A stretch of DNA of 64,000 nt from Aminobacter aminovorans (GTDB lineage: Bacteria > Pseudomonadota > Alphaproteobacteria > Rhizobiales > Rhizobiaceae): contig NZ_UFSM01000001.1 in assembly GCF_900445235.1 (NCBI RefSeq), positions 1,627,501 to 1,691,500 of the forward strand, written 5' to 3'. The position numbers and the translations under genes were made by a program. This document shows positions 30,136-40,866 of the stretch, in pieces (positions within the stretch are counted from its first letter, which is position 1; the number at the start of each line of letters is the position of its first letter). Below the pieces are notes generated by a model that was given only the letters and a program-made list of their open reading frames with translations, was not told the origin of the DNA and searched no databases.

Positions 30136-31112
30136 GCTGCCTCCTGTTCGGCAAGGTCGAGAATCTGGAGGCTTGTCGCCTCGTCGGTGACGATGGTGTC
30201 GAGATGGTTGCCACGCATGGCACTGAGGATCGGCGCTGCCTTGCTCGGCCCGCTGGCGATGCCGATCGAGCGCGGGATGGTGGCGAATTCGTCCAATGTC
30301 AGCGACACCAGCGAGCGGTTGAGCGCGTAGCTGCACAGCTTGCCGTTGTGGTCGATGAGGTGGGCGAGCAATTCGCCCGATGCGCCCGACTGCTCGATGG
30401 CGCGGCGGTCGGCGATCGAGGATGGATGCAGGTCGTAATAGCTGGAATCGTCGGTCAGGATCGAGCCGATGCCGACAACCGCGACGTCGGCTTCGCGTGC
30501 CTTGCGGAAGACGTCGGCGACGGAGCGTACGCCCATCAGCATCTCGCGCTGCTCCGGCGTGTCGGCAAACAGCGGCGCATGGACCTGGTAGGCGCGGCCG
30601 CCGAGCTTGTCGGCCATCAGCGAGGCGACGTGATTGACGTCGGTGTAGTGCTTGCCCTGGACGAGACCGGTGGCCGGGATGACCTCGACATCGTAGCGGC
30701 GGCCGGGCTTCAATCCGGCAACGAGGGCGCTGACACCCTTGCCGCCGGTGATCGAGATGGTGTCGCCGTCCTTGATTGTGTCGAGCAGCAGGCTCGCCGC
30801 CGCTTCGCCGACACGCTGCAAAGCAGTCTGCGGATTGTCCGATACCGATGGCACGACGACGGCGCGTTCGATGCCGCCGAGTGCGACCAGCTGCGTCTCG
30901 ATGTCGACGAGGTGGTCGATCGGCGACTTGATCTTGATCTCGACAAGGCCGAGCTGGTGGCCACGCTTGATCAGCCGGTTGACGGTGGCGTGCGAGATGC
31001 CGAGTTCCCTGGCAATGTCGGCCTGGGTCTTGCCTTCGACATAATGCAGCACGAGTGCCTGGTGCATCTGGCGGACGGTCGATATGTCGTCGCGGGTGTT
31101 TGGGGGGGCCAT
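30132..31112 (-). CDS. SorC/LsrR-type sugar-binding transcriptional regulator
   Basis: 326 residues. N-terminal helix-turn-helix (about 15-60: EGKTQADIARELGISHATVNRLIKRG) and a large C-terminal sugar-phosphate sensing domain (DTISITGGKGVSALV, DVAVVGIGSI, PRSIGIASGPSKAAPI). This is the SorC/DeoR group that includes LsrR, EryD and DeoR of Bacillus. Start at MAPPNTRDD, 20 nt after the permease gene. Encoded inside the operon it probably controls; the palindromes at 34933-34974 are the likely operator. The effector is likely a phosphorylated intermediate made by the FGGY kinase. Confidence 0.85.
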   Translation of the reverse strand: MAPPNTRDDISTVRQMHQALVLHYVEGKTQADIARELGISHATVNRLIKRGHQLGLVEIKIKSPIDHLVDIETQLVALGGIERAVVVPSVSDNPQTALQRVGEAAASLLLDTIKDGDTISITGGKGVSALVAGLKPGRRYDVEVIPATGLVQGKHYTDVNHVASLMADKLGGRAYQVHAPLFADTPEQREMLMGVRSVADVFRKAREADVAVVGIGSILTDDSSYYDLHPSSIADRRAIEQSGASGELLAHLIDHNGKLCSYALNRSLVSLTLDEFATIPRSIGIASGPSKAAPILSAMRGNHLDTIVTDEATSLQILDLAEQEAA

Positions 31113-31132
31113 GATCTGTCTCGTCCGGATGC

Positions 31133-32134
31133 TCAGGACTTCTTGCGGTGCAGGAAGTGGTCGATGGAGACGGCGGCAAGCAGGATGCAGCCCTTGATCA
31201 TGTCCTGCCAGTAGACCGAGACGTCGAGCAGGATCAGCGAGCTGGTGACCACCGAAAGCAGCGCCATGCCCAGTATGGCTCCGAAGATGGTGCCCGAGCC
31301 GCCATTGAGCGAGGCGCCGCCGATGACCGCCGCGGCGATGATGTTGAGCTCCATGCCGGCGCCGAAGGTCGGTGTCGCGGCACCAAAGCGGGCCATGTAG
31401 ATGACGCCGGCAAGGCCCGCGAGGGTCGAGCACAGCACCGTCACCCAGAACTTCACCTGCTTGGTCTTGATGCCGGAGAACTGCGCCGCCTTCTCGTTGG
31501 AACCGGTGTAGAAGACCTTGCGGAAGGCGGTGGCGCGACGCAGCAGGAAGTCGAAGATCGCAACGACGACGACAAAGATGATGATGACATAGGGCAGGCC
31601 GTGGAAGCTGCCCTGACCGATGGCCTTGAAGGCGGGCGGCAAGGTGAACAGCGACAGCGGCGTGCCCTTGGTGATGACCAGGCACAGGCCGCGCACGATG
31701 ACCATCGCCGCAAGCGAGGTGATGAAGTGGTTTAAGCCGACGACGGTGACGAAGAAGCCCATGGCGGCACCGATCAGGGCGCTGACGCCGATGCCGATCA
31801 GGCTCGCGGTCCACGGGTCGAGGCCGGCGAGGAACAAGGCGCCCGAAACGACCATCGAGAAACACACCACCGAGCCGACCGATAGGTCGATGCCGCCGAC
31901 GATCAGCAGGATGGTCATGCCGACGACGACGATACCCTCGATCGAGAAGCTCATCAGCATGGCGCGGAAATTGCCCCATGTCAGGAAGTGCGGCGAAGCG
32001 AAGCTCATGGCGATGCACAGCGCCAGGATGATGACGATCAGGCCGGCTTCGCGCATCGAGGCGAGGCGGGCGAAGTTGATGCGCCCGGTGTGTTTCTCGA
32101 TGGTCGTCTCGCGTGCCTTGATCTCGGCCTGCAT
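31133..32134 (-). CDS. Sugar ABC transporter permease (RbsC-type)
   Basis: 333 residues with about ten hydrophobic helices. Conserved segments IDLSVGSVVCFSMVVSG, ITKGTPLS, and GGASLNGGSGTIFGAILG are diagnostic of the RbsC family (carbohydrate uptake 2). Start at 32134 has GGGAGAAAC upstream; an in-frame ATG at 32164, overlapping the ATPase gene, is possible. A single permease gene implies a homodimer, unlike the LsrC/LsrD pair. Confidence 0.87.
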   Translation of the reverse strand: MQAEIKARETTIEKHTGRINFARLASMREAGLIVIILALCIAMSFASPHFLTWGNFRAMLMSFSIEGIVVVGMTILLIVGGIDLSVGSVVCFSMVVSGALFLAGLDPWTASLIGIGVSALIGAAMGFFVTVVGLNHFITSLAAMVIVRGLCLVITKGTPLSLFTLPPAFKAIGQGSFHGLPYVIIIFVVVVAIFDFLLRRATAFRKVFYTGSNEKAAQFSGIKTKQVKFWVTVLCSTLAGLAGVIYMARFGAATPTFGAGMELNIIAAAVIGGASLNGGSGTIFGAILGMALLSVVTSSLILLDVSVYWQDMIKGCILLAAVSIDHFLHRKKS

Positions 32135-32153
32135 CAGGGTTTCTCCCGTTTCC

Positions 32154-33692
<1,539 letters not shown>

Positions 33693-33778
33693 GCCATGCT
33701 CCTGCGATGGGCGCTGCAAAGGGGGAAGGGGACCAGGGCCCCCTTCCGGGTTTTCTGCCGTGAAGGCGAGGCGCGAGC

Positions 33779-34810
33779 TTATTCCTCGATGCCCTTGGTG
33801 CCGCGGCGCTTGAGATACTTGTCCCAATAGAAGTCGTCGGCGTTTTCGGCTGTGACGATGGAGAAGCCGTTGTCGACGAAGGGCACGCTCATGCCGTTGG
33901 CACCCGAACGCTTGGTGTCGTTCATCGGGTCGATCAGGTCGGGGTGCTTGGCCAGCCACAACAGCATGAAGCCCATATAGCCCTGCATGCCCTGGTTGGG
34001 GTTGACCGAGCCGTAGATCTCGCCGGCCTTGATCATGTCGAGGATCTTGGCGTTGACGTCGGCGAGCATGACCTTGATCTTGCCGCCGCCTTCCTTGGCC
34101 GCCTGGGCCGCACCGATGGCCGAGTTGGCTTCCGGCATGAACACTGCGCCGAGGTCCGGATGCGCCTGCGCCAGGGAGAGCACGGCCTGATAGGCCTTGG
34201 TCGGATCCTGGTTCGAGGCGGCACGGCCGACCAGCTTCATGTCTGGCCACTTAGCTTCCATGCGGGCGATGAAGGCCGAGACACGCTTGTCGTGGTTGTC
34301 CTGGCCCGGATTTTCCAGCACGGCGTACTCGCCCTTGCCATCCATCGCCTTGGCTACGGCGTCGGCGGCATAGGTGCCTTCAGCCAGATTGTCCGAGGTG
34401 ATGAAAGAGACGCGCTTGGAGTTGGGCGAGTCGGCGGCGAAGGTGACGACCGCCGTGCCCTGCTCGATGGCGCGGTTGATCGGCTCGATGAACGGATCGG
34501 AGTTCATCGGATGGACAAGGATGCCGGCCGGCTTCTGGGCGAGGGCCTGATCGAAGGTCGCGATCTGCTTGTTGACGTCGTATTCGGGCGTGCCGGTATA
34601 TTCGGTCTCGCAGCCGAACTGCTGGCCGGCCTGCTTGAACATCTCATAGACCGGGAACCAGTATTCGACGCCCGAGACCATGACGTTCATGACGTATTTC
34701 TCACCCGGCTCGCACTTGAACGGGTTGGCGGTTTCGGCAAGCGCCTGGGTCGAAGCCAAACAGGCCGACGCAGCCGCCGCGATTGCGAGCGTGCTCAAAA
34801 ATTTGCGCAA
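33779..34810 (-). CDS. Sugar ABC transporter substrate-binding protein (RbsB/LsrB-like)
   Basis: 343 residues from a TTG start at 34810, chosen because GGGAGGAAAC stands immediately upstream and the resulting N-terminus [20 protein letters not shown] is a clean signal peptide. ATG codons at 34834 and 34840 would add a charged stretch. The mature protein has the periplasmic binding protein fold ([41 protein letters not shown]). First gene of the nine-gene operon. Ligand: a sugar or polyol, unspecified. Confidence 0.84.
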   Translation of the reverse strand: MRKFLSTLAIAAAASACLASTQALAETANPFKCEPGEKYVMNVMVSGVEYWFPVYEMFKQAGQQFGCETEYTGTPEYDVNKQIATFDQALAQKPAGILVHPMNSDPFIEPINRAIEQGTAVVTFAADSPNSKRVSFITSDNLAEGTYAADAVAKAMDGKGEYAVLENPGQDNHDKRVSAFIARMEAKWPDMKLVGRAASNQDPTKAYQAVLSLAQAHPDLGAVFMPEANSAIGAAQAAKEGGGKIKVMLADVNAKILDMIKAGEIYGSVNPNQGMQGYMGFMLLWLAKHPDLIDPMNDTKRSGANGMSVPFVDNGFSIVTAENADDFYWDKYLKRRGTKGIEE

Positions 34811-34932
34811 GTTTCCTCCCTTGGCCGAAGCCATCCTCAATGACCGTCGCGGCCGCCCGAGGCGCCGCTATGTGGATTGATTGCCGCCGGACTTCCTCCC
34901 GAAAGCCGACGGTCTGGAGATTACAGCTCACC

Positions 34933-34974
34933 CAGTATATGTCAATAAAATTCATATACTGAAATATATTTCAG
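34933..34974. promoter_or_regulatory. Nested palindromes in the promoter of the sugar/polyol operon
   Basis: CAGTATATG (34933-34941) and CATATACTG (34953-34961) are perfect 9-bp arms with an 11-bp spacer. A second perfect 16-bp palindrome CTGAAATATATTTCAG (34959-34974) shares three bases with the right arm. The AT-rich block lies 123-164 bp before the binding-protein start and is the best candidate operator for the operon's SorC-type regulator. The divergent TauA-type gene could also be affected. Confidence 0.65.
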
Positions 34975-35128
34975 ATCAAGTCCGGCGATTCTGAATTTGC
35001 GTCGGGCCGGCGGAGCGCTCCCGGCCGTTCGAAGCTAGACCTTTGTGACGGCATGCTGCCATGGCCAACGTTGGCGGACGAGATTTTTCCACTTGCCAAT
35101 CCAATTAGAAAATATCACCTTCAGCATG

Positions 35129-35138
35129 TGATGCATCA
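35129..35138. promoter_or_regulatory. Palindrome TGATGCATCA upstream of the NitT/TauT operon
   Basis: A perfect 10-bp palindrome 56 bp before the binding-protein start. Palindromes of this size are typical GntR/FCD operators, and the operon encodes such a regulator at 37847. Assignment is tentative. Confidence 0.35.
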
Positions 35139-35193
35139 GTTGCAAAATCCAGGACATCAAAGTCTGGCTGATCGCTCAATGGAGAGGGTTCTT

Positions 35194-36210
35194 ATGTTTG
35201 CCGTCAATCGTCGCGGATTTGTTGTCGCAGCCCTTGCGGCTGGCCTTCTTGCTGGAGCCGCCGGTGGCGTGCTGGCCCAGGACAGGCCGAAGATCGAATT
35301 CCTCTATTCGCCCTACGCCGACTACGCGCCGTTCTTCCTTGCCGAGGATCTCGGCTATTTCGACGAATTCGGCGTTGACGTGACCTTGTCGCCGAAAAGC
35401 GGGACCGCCGAGACGATCCAGATGCTGGCCTCCGGCAATGTCCAGGCGGGCGCTGCGACCTGGGGGGCCGGGCTGTTCAACTCGATCAATGCGGGTGCTA
35501 CCGTTGCCATCGTCGCGACCTCGGCCAAGATGCCCGCCACGGTGCCGTCGCCGTCGCCCTTCATGGTCTCGCAGAAGGCCTGGGATGAAGGCGTCAAGAC
35601 CGTCGCCGACCTCAAGGGCAAACGCGTGGGCATTCCGGGACCTGGCGGCTTTGGCATGTATTCGGTTGCCAAGGCGCTTGAGAAGGGCGGGCTGACCGTC
35701 GAGGACGTCGAGGCGATCTACTTGCCGCCGCCCGCGACCGCCGCCGCCTTCGCCAATGGCGGCCTGGAGGCTGGCTGGAGCATCGAGCCCTTCGCCCTGC
35801 AGCTCGAGCGCGAGGGCCTCGGCCGGCGGCTGGTAGAGGACCATACGTTCGGCACCGAACTTGGCTTCATCGCCTTCAACAAGGAGTTCGTGGAGAGCCA
35901 CGAGGATGCCGTCGTCAACTTCCTCGCCGCCTATCTCAAGGCAGCGCGCCAGCTCGACAATGGCGGCTGGAAGGACGAAAAGGTGCTCGACATCGTCGCC
36001 CGCTACACCGGCACCGAAAAGTCGCTGCTGCAGGGCATAACCTACACCATCCGCTCCGAGGACGGGTCGATCGACCTGAACTCCGTGCGCGAGCAGGAGG
36101 CGTTCTTCCGCAAGCGCGGTGACCTTGAATACAAGGGCGATGTCGACATCAACTCGGTCTATCGCAGCGACCTTTTGAAGCGCGCAAACGAACTGGTGGC
36201 CAAGAAGTGA
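35194..36210 (+). CDS. NitT/TauT-family ABC substrate-binding protein
   Basis: 338 residues. Signal peptide with a Tat-like NRRGF start (MFAVNRRGFVVAALAAGLLAG), then the SsuA/ThiY-type binding fold: EFLYSPYADYAPFFLAEDLGYFDEFGVDV, IQMLASGNVQAGAATWGAG, KGKRVGIPGPGG. Start at 35194 follows GAGAGG. Family ligands include sulfonates, nitrate, bicarbonate, thiamine pyrimidines and aromatic acids; none is specified here. First gene of an operon with ATPase and permease. Confidence 0.82.
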   Translation: MFAVNRRGFVVAALAAGLLAGAAGGVLAQDRPKIEFLYSPYADYAPFFLAEDLGYFDEFGVDVTLSPKSGTAETIQMLASGNVQAGAATWGAGLFNSINAGATVAIVATSAKMPATVPSPSPFMVSQKAWDEGVKTVADLKGKRVGIPGPGGFGMYSVAKALEKGGLTVEDVEAIYLPPPATAAAFANGGLEAGWSIEPFALQLEREGLGRRLVEDHTFGTELGFIAFNKEFVESHEDAVVNFLAAYLKAARQLDNGGWKDEKVLDIVARYTGTEKSLLQGITYTIRSEDGSIDLNSVREQEAFFRKRGDLEYKGDVDINSVYRSDLLKRANELVAKK

Positions 36211-36242
36211 CGCAGGTCGCATTGCCGCTGGGGGGAGGTACG

Positions 36243-37013
36243 ATGAGCGAGACGGCGATCGAGGTTCGCAACCTCACCAAGGCCTTCTACGACGCCGACA
36301 GCGACCGCACCACAATCGCCGCCTACGAGGTCGAGTTCGAGGTCAAGCGCGGCGAATTCGTCTGCATCGTCGGCCCCAGCGGCTGCGGCAAGACGACGGT
36401 GCTGCGCATCCTTGCCGGGCTTGAAAGCAAGCTCGGCGGCAGCATCGACATGAGGAGCGAAAACCCTCCTGCGATGGTGTTCCAGGAAGCCTCGGTGCTG
36501 CCCTGGCTCACCGTGCGCGAGAATGTCGGCTTTCCGCTCAGCCTGAGGGGCGTTTCTGCCGAAAAGCGGCGGGAGCGTGTCGATGAACTGCTCAAGCTGA
36601 CCGGGCTTGCCGACTTTGCCGATGCGCTGCCGCATCGGCTGTCCGGCGGCATGAAGCAGCGCGTCTCCGTGGCGCGCGCGCTTGTCGACGACCGCGAGAT
36701 CCTGCTGATGGACGAGCCCTTCGGTGCGCTCGACGAGCAGACGCGGCTGGTGCTGCAGCAGGAACTGCTGCGCATCTGGGAGACGACGGGCAAGACCGTC
36801 GTGTTCATCACCCACAGCGTCGACGAGGCGCTGACGCTGGCCGACCGGGTGCTGGTGATGTCGCCACGGCCCGGCACCATCATCGCCGATCTCACTGTCC
36901 CCTTCGATCGGCCGCGCGACGTCGTCGAGATGCGTCGCGACAAGCGTTTCTGGGATCTCACCTATGAGGTCTGGCGCCTGTTGGCCTCAACCTCGCCGGA
37001 GAGCCACGCATGA
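36243..37013 (+). CDS. NitT/TauT-family ABC ATPase (SsuB/TauB-like)
   Basis: 256 residues. Walker [11 protein letters not shown]-loop VFQEASVLPWLTV, signature LSGGMKQRV, Walker B LLMDEPFGALD, H-loop THSVDEA. Start at 36243 has a strong GGGGGGAGG upstream; a GTG at 36207 overlapping the previous stop would add 12 residues. Stop overlaps the permease start by 4 nt. Confidence 0.86.
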   Translation: MSETAIEVRNLTKAFYDADSDRTTIAAYEVEFEVKRGEFVCIVGPSGCGKTTVLRILAGLESKLGGSIDMRSENPPAMVFQEASVLPWLTVRENVGFPLSLRGVSAEKRRERVDELLKLTGLADFADALPHRLSGGMKQRVSVARALVDDREILLMDEPFGALDEQTRLVLQQELLRIWETTGKTVVFITHSVDEALTLADRVLVMSPRPGTIIADLTVPFDRPRDVVEMRRDKRFWDLTYEVWRLLASTSPESHA

Positions 37014-37825
37014 GCCTCGTCACCGCAAGACTGACTGAAGAGCAGATCCGCGAGCTCAAGATACCGGCCCAGCGCGAGCGGCTGTTCCGCACCATTTCCT
37101 ATTTCAGCCCGATCCTGCTTTTGCTGCTGTGGGAGGTCGCCTCGCAGCTCAACGTCATCGACCGGCGCTTCTTTCCGCCGCCGAGTGCTATTGCCGGCAC
37201 CGCCTGGCAGATGGTCGTCAGCCTGGAAATCTTCGACCATATCGGTGCCACGCTGCGCCGCGTCTCGGTTGGTTATGTCATGGGCGCTATTCCGGGCATC
37301 CTGCTTGGGCTGGTGCTTGGCCTGTCGCAGCCGGCGCGGCGCGTGCTCGGCCCGATCTTCGCCGCACTCTATCCGGTGCCGAAGATCGCCATTCTGCCGC
37401 TGATCCTGTTGATCTTCGGCGTCGGAGACGCCTCGAAGTTCGTCGTCATTGCCATCGGTGTGTTCTTCCTCTTGCTCTACAACACCATGGGCGGGGTGAT
37501 GCAGACGCCACAGATCTATCTCGACGTTGCCAAGAACGCCGGCGCGACGCGCTTTCAGACGTTTTTCCGCATCGCGCTACCGTCGGCTCTGCCCAACATC
37601 TTCACCGGACTCAGGCTGGCAGCGGGGTCGTCCTACATCATCATCGCAGCGGCCGAGTTCCTCGGTGCGCGCAGCGGCGTCGGCTTCTTCATCTGGGCAT
37701 CGTGGCAGACCTTTGCGGTGTCACGCATGTTCGTCGGCATCGTGGTGATTTCGGCCTTGGGTTATCTCACCATCCTCGCACTTGAAGCGCTCGAGCGGCG
37801 TTTCGTGCCTTGGGCAAAACATTGA
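37010..37825 (+). CDS. NitT/TauT-family ABC permease (SsuC/TauC-like)
   Basis: 271 residues with six hydrophobic helices and the EAA-type loop DVAKNAGATRFQTFFRIALPSALPNI. The LYPVPKIAILPLILLIFG segment is typical of SsuC/TauC. ATGA overlap with the ATPase gene. Completes the importer; followed 22 nt later by the GntR regulator. Confidence 0.86.
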   Translation: MSLVTARLTEEQIRELKIPAQRERLFRTISYFSPILLLLLWEVASQLNVIDRRFFPPPSAIAGTAWQMVVSLEIFDHIGATLRRVSVGYVMGAIPGILLGLVLGLSQPARRVLGPIFAALYPVPKIAILPLILLIFGVGDASKFVVIAIGVFFLLLYNTMGGVMQTPQIYLDVAKNAGATRFQTFFRIALPSALPNIFTGLRLAAGSSYIIIAAAEFLGARSGVGFFIWASWQTFAVSRMFVGIVVISALGYLTILALEALERRFVPWAKH

Positions 37826-37846
37826 GGGGCTGAGGAGCACAAGCTC

Positions 37847-38560
37847 ATGATTGTCGAAGCCGGCCCCACTACCCACGCACCGGTTTCGGAGCGCATATAC
37901 CTGGCGCTCCGCCAGGAGATCATGCGCTGCGAGATCGTGCCGGGGACGACACTCGACGCGGCCTCGATCGCCAGTAAGTACGAGGTGTCCAAGACGCCGG
38001 TGCGCGACGCCATGCAGAAGCTCGCCGCCGATGGACTGGTGACGATCCTTCCGCGCAGCGGCTATCGTGTCGCCCCAATCACCTTTCAGGCCGTGCACGA
38101 TATCCTCGACATGCGCGCCGCGATCGGGCCGCATGCGGCAAGGCAGGCGGCGCGCTATGCCACACCGGCAGAAATCGCGCTGCTGCGCCAGATTGTCAGG
38201 GAATATGCCGAACCGATGGATATCGGCACCATGCAGCAGGTGGCGCGGCGCTTTCACCTCACTATTGCCCGCTGCAGCCGCAACAAGCGCGTCGTCGCGC
38301 TCTCGGAGACGCTGTTCGACGAGCTTGAGCGCCTGCTCCGCTTCGCCATAGATTTCACGGTCAAGGCGGGCGAGCATTCCGACGAGCACACGGCACTCGT
38401 CGATGCAATCGCAGCCGGTGACGGCGAGCGCGCTGCGGCGATCGAATTCGCCCATATCAAGCACTCCCGGGAGTTCCTGATCGAGCGCCTGATGACGCTA
38501 GGCTATCTCTCGGCAAGCGAGATCCAGCTTGGCGGTACAATACGGAGCCCGGCGGAATGA
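37847..38560 (+). CDS. GntR-family regulator with FCD domain
   Basis: 237 residues. Winged helix at about 13-75 (SERIYLALRQEIMRCEIVPGT ... VSKTPVRDAMQKLAADGLVTILPRSGYRV) and an all-helical FCD effector domain (DILDMRAAIGPHAARQAA, FHLTIARCSRN, EHTALVDAIAAGD). The His and Asp residues in the last two are metal-ligand positions in FCD proteins. It overlaps the following Ldh gene by 4 nt. Likely regulates this operon. Confidence 0.87.
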   Translation: MIVEAGPTTHAPVSERIYLALRQEIMRCEIVPGTTLDAASIASKYEVSKTPVRDAMQKLAADGLVTILPRSGYRVAPITFQAVHDILDMRAAIGPHAARQAARYATPAEIALLRQIVREYAEPMDIGTMQQVARRFHLTIARCSRNKRVVALSETLFDELERLLRFAIDFTVKAGEHSDEHTALVDAIAAGDGERAAAIEFAHIKHSREFLIERLMTLGYLSASEIQLGGTIRSPAE

Positions 38561-39468
38561 TCGCGATCCCTGATGCCGCCGGGCGGCTGTCTGCGGCGCT
38601 GTGCGGCGGCCCTGCAGCGAAGCTAGCGGCTTCAGCCTTGGTCGAGGCCGATGCGCTGGGCTTGCCGCGCTTCGGCATTGCCATGCTCGACGAATGGACA
38701 GCCGATGCTGCCCCGATGCCGGCACGCGAGGGCGTGCAGGCCATTGACTGGCTCGACTGCACCTCCTGCTTCGCGCCGCTGGCGGTTGCCAGCGCCACAA
38801 TCGATTTGGCCGAGGCTGCTAGGCAGTTCGGCGTCGCCGCCGTCTTCCTGCGCGGCATCAGGGGGTTTGGCAGGCTTGCCCCCTTCGTTCGCCATCTCGC
38901 AGATAATGGCCTCATCGGCATCGCCGGCGCCGAGGGCCCTGCTTTCGTCGCGCCACATGGCGGCACCCGTCCCGTGATCGGCACCAACCCGCTGGCGCTT
39001 GCCATGGGGCAGGGTTCGAACCGCGTCGTCATCGACGTCGCCACCAGCACGGCGACCATGGCCGATATCCGCAATGCCCGTGTTTCCGGCGCGCCGTTGT
39101 CTGACGGGATCGCTCTCGATGGCGCAGGGCGACAGACCAGCATCGCCGCAGAGGTTGCGGCGTTGCTGCCGCGCGGCGGCCAGATCGGCTCACTGCTGGG
39201 GCTCGTCGTCGAGCTCATGGCCGGCGTCGCCGGCGGGGGCAGGGGAGATCCGAAAGGCCGGGGCGTGTTCATTCTCGCCTTCGACCCGGCGCGAGCCGGG
39301 GAGGGCATAGACTGGCAAGCCAGGCTCGCCGGATTGAACAGCGACTGGACCGATGGCGGCGGCCACTGGCCGCGCGGCGGTAGCCTGTCACCCGAAGCCG
39401 AACTGGACGACGATTTCGCCCAGCGTCTCGATGTTTATCTGACCCGCATGACCGGCCAGGCAGGCTGA
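38557..39468 (+). CDS. Ldh-family (malate/lactate-type) NAD(P)H oxidoreductase
   Basis: 303 residues, somewhat shorter than the 330-360 usual for the family. FGVAAVFLRGIRGFGRLAPF (with Arg in place of the usual catalytic His region), VAPHGGTRPVIGTNPLALAMG, VIDVATSTATMADI and LLGLVVELMAGVAGGG follow the family order. Family members reduce keto acids, ureidoglycolate, or cyclic imines such as pyrroline-2-carboxylate. The shortened N-terminus and altered active-site loop may change specificity. Translationally coupled to the GntR gene. Confidence 0.75.
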   Translation: MIAIPDAAGRLSAALCGGPAAKLAASALVEADALGLPRFGIAMLDEWTADAAPMPAREGVQAIDWLDCTSCFAPLAVASATIDLAEAARQFGVAAVFLRGIRGFGRLAPFVRHLADNGLIGIAGAEGPAFVAPHGGTRPVIGTNPLALAMGQGSNRVVIDVATSTATMADIRNARVSGAPLSDGIALDGAGRQTSIAAEVAALLPRGGQIGSLLGLVVELMAGVAGGGRGDPKGRGVFILAFDPARAGEGIDWQARLAGLNSDWTDGGGHWPRGGSLSPEAELDDDFAQRLDVYLTRMTGQAG

Positions 39469-39504
39469 TGATCGCGCCGGCCACCCTGCAGAGATTGAAA
39501 AATG

Positions 39505-40818
39505 ATGACAAAGCCCTTTTCCGCACCCGTCTTTTCCATCGATGCCGTAGACGGCTTGATCGACGAGCCGCGCCGGATCGTCGTCTCCGGCTTCGCTCCG
39601 GACGAAATTGTCGCCATCTCTGCCCGCACCGAACGGGCACGAAGCGTGACCTGGATGAGCCAGGCTACCTTCATGGCTGACGCTCAGGGCGTAGTCGACC
39701 TGACCCGTGACGCACCTGTCGGCGGCGACTATGCGGAAATCTCGGCAATGGGGCTGATCTGGAGCCAGCAGCCGGTCGACAGCGCAAGCGCCGAGCTGTT
39801 TGCCGACGACGTCATGCAGCCCCTCCGGACGACGCTGACGGCCGAAACCGCCGCTGGCGTGCGAGCAGAGGCCAGCCTCTCTCAAGGGTTCGCCGCAGCC
39901 GGGGTGGGGCGTCGAGAAATCCGTGAGCAAGGGCTGGTGGGCACGCTCTTCACGCCGGCCGCTCCAGGCCCTCATCCGCTCGTCATGGTGCTCAATGGCT
40001 CCGGTGGCGGCATCAACGAACCGCGCGCTGCCCTGCTCGCCTCCCGCGGCTACCAGGCCTTTGCGCTCGGCTATTTCAAGGCGCCGGGGCTGTCGCCTTA
40101 CATCACGGAAACGCCGCTCGAATATCTCGAGACCGGCTTGCGCTGGGCGCGGCGGGATTTGCAGCCGAAGGATGGCTTTGTTGCGGTCAGCGGCCAGTCG
40201 CGTGGCGGCGAGCTCGCGCTGCTGCTCGGCGCTACCTTTCCGGAGCTGGTCTCTGCCGTGATCGCATTCGTGCCCGGCGCTGTGGTCCACGGCGCCCAGG
40301 GCGCCGGCGATCCGGCGCGTGGCGGCTGGCAAGGCACCACCTGGACAAGAGACGGCGTTCCGCTTCCGCATCTGTGGCAGGACAACGCCGCGGTGCACTG
40401 GCATCCATGGGCCGGCGAGGCTCCGCCCAGCCGGCACCACTCGGTGTTCTTCGAGGGACTGAAGGATACCGCGCTTGCAGCGCGCGCGCGCATCGCGGTC
40501 GAGAACATTGCAGGCCCGGTGCTGCTGATCTCAGGTCGCGACGACCGCGCCTGGCCGTCCAGCCTTTATTCCCGCATGATCGTCTCGACCCTGCAAAAGC
40601 ATGACCATCCGCACCTCGTCCGCCATCTCGATTTCGACGATGCCGGCCACGCCATCAACCTGCCGATCGTGCCGTCGACGCAGCTGAGCCGCCTGCATCC
40701 GGTCTCGAAGGTCCCCTACACCAATGGCGGTACACCTTCCGGCAACGCCAGGGCCGACGGCGGTTCCTGGCACGGCATGCTCGCCTTTCTCGGCGAAGTC
40801 ACCGGCTCCGCCATCTGA
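39505..40818 (+). CDS. Acyl-CoA thioesterase / BAAT-family alpha/beta hydrolase
   Basis: 437 residues. An N-terminal beta-sandwich (about 1-125: VDGLIDEPRRIVVSGFAPDEIVAIS ... GGDYAEISAMGLIWS) precedes an alpha/beta-hydrolase domain. The nucleophile elbow reads VSGQSRGGEL, so Ser replaces the Cys of BAAT; Asp and His are offered by GRDDRAWPS and DDAGHAIN. This is the layout of acyl-CoA thioesterase/bile-acid acyltransferase relatives. Two adjacent ATGs (39502, 39505). Likely part of the preceding operon (36-nt gap); its role there is unknown. Confidence 0.75.
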   Translation: MTKPFSAPVFSIDAVDGLIDEPRRIVVSGFAPDEIVAISARTERARSVTWMSQATFMADAQGVVDLTRDAPVGGDYAEISAMGLIWSQQPVDSASAELFADDVMQPLRTTLTAETAAGVRAEASLSQGFAAAGVGRREIREQGLVGTLFTPAAPGPHPLVMVLNGSGGGINEPRAALLASRGYQAFALGYFKAPGLSPYITETPLEYLETGLRWARRDLQPKDGFVAVSGQSRGGELALLLGATFPELVSAVIAFVPGAVVHGAQGAGDPARGGWQGTTWTRDGVPLPHLWQDNAAVHWHPWAGEAPPSRHHSVFFEGLKDTALAARARIAVENIAGPVLLISGRDDRAWPSSLYSRMIVSTLQKHDHPHLVRHLDFDDAGHAINLPIVPSTQLSRLHPVSKVPYTNGGTPSGNARADGGSWHGMLAFLGEVTGSAI

Positions 40819-40866
40819 ACCCGCATGCGCAAGCAGACAGCTGAATTCTTCGAAAGGGAGACGAAT

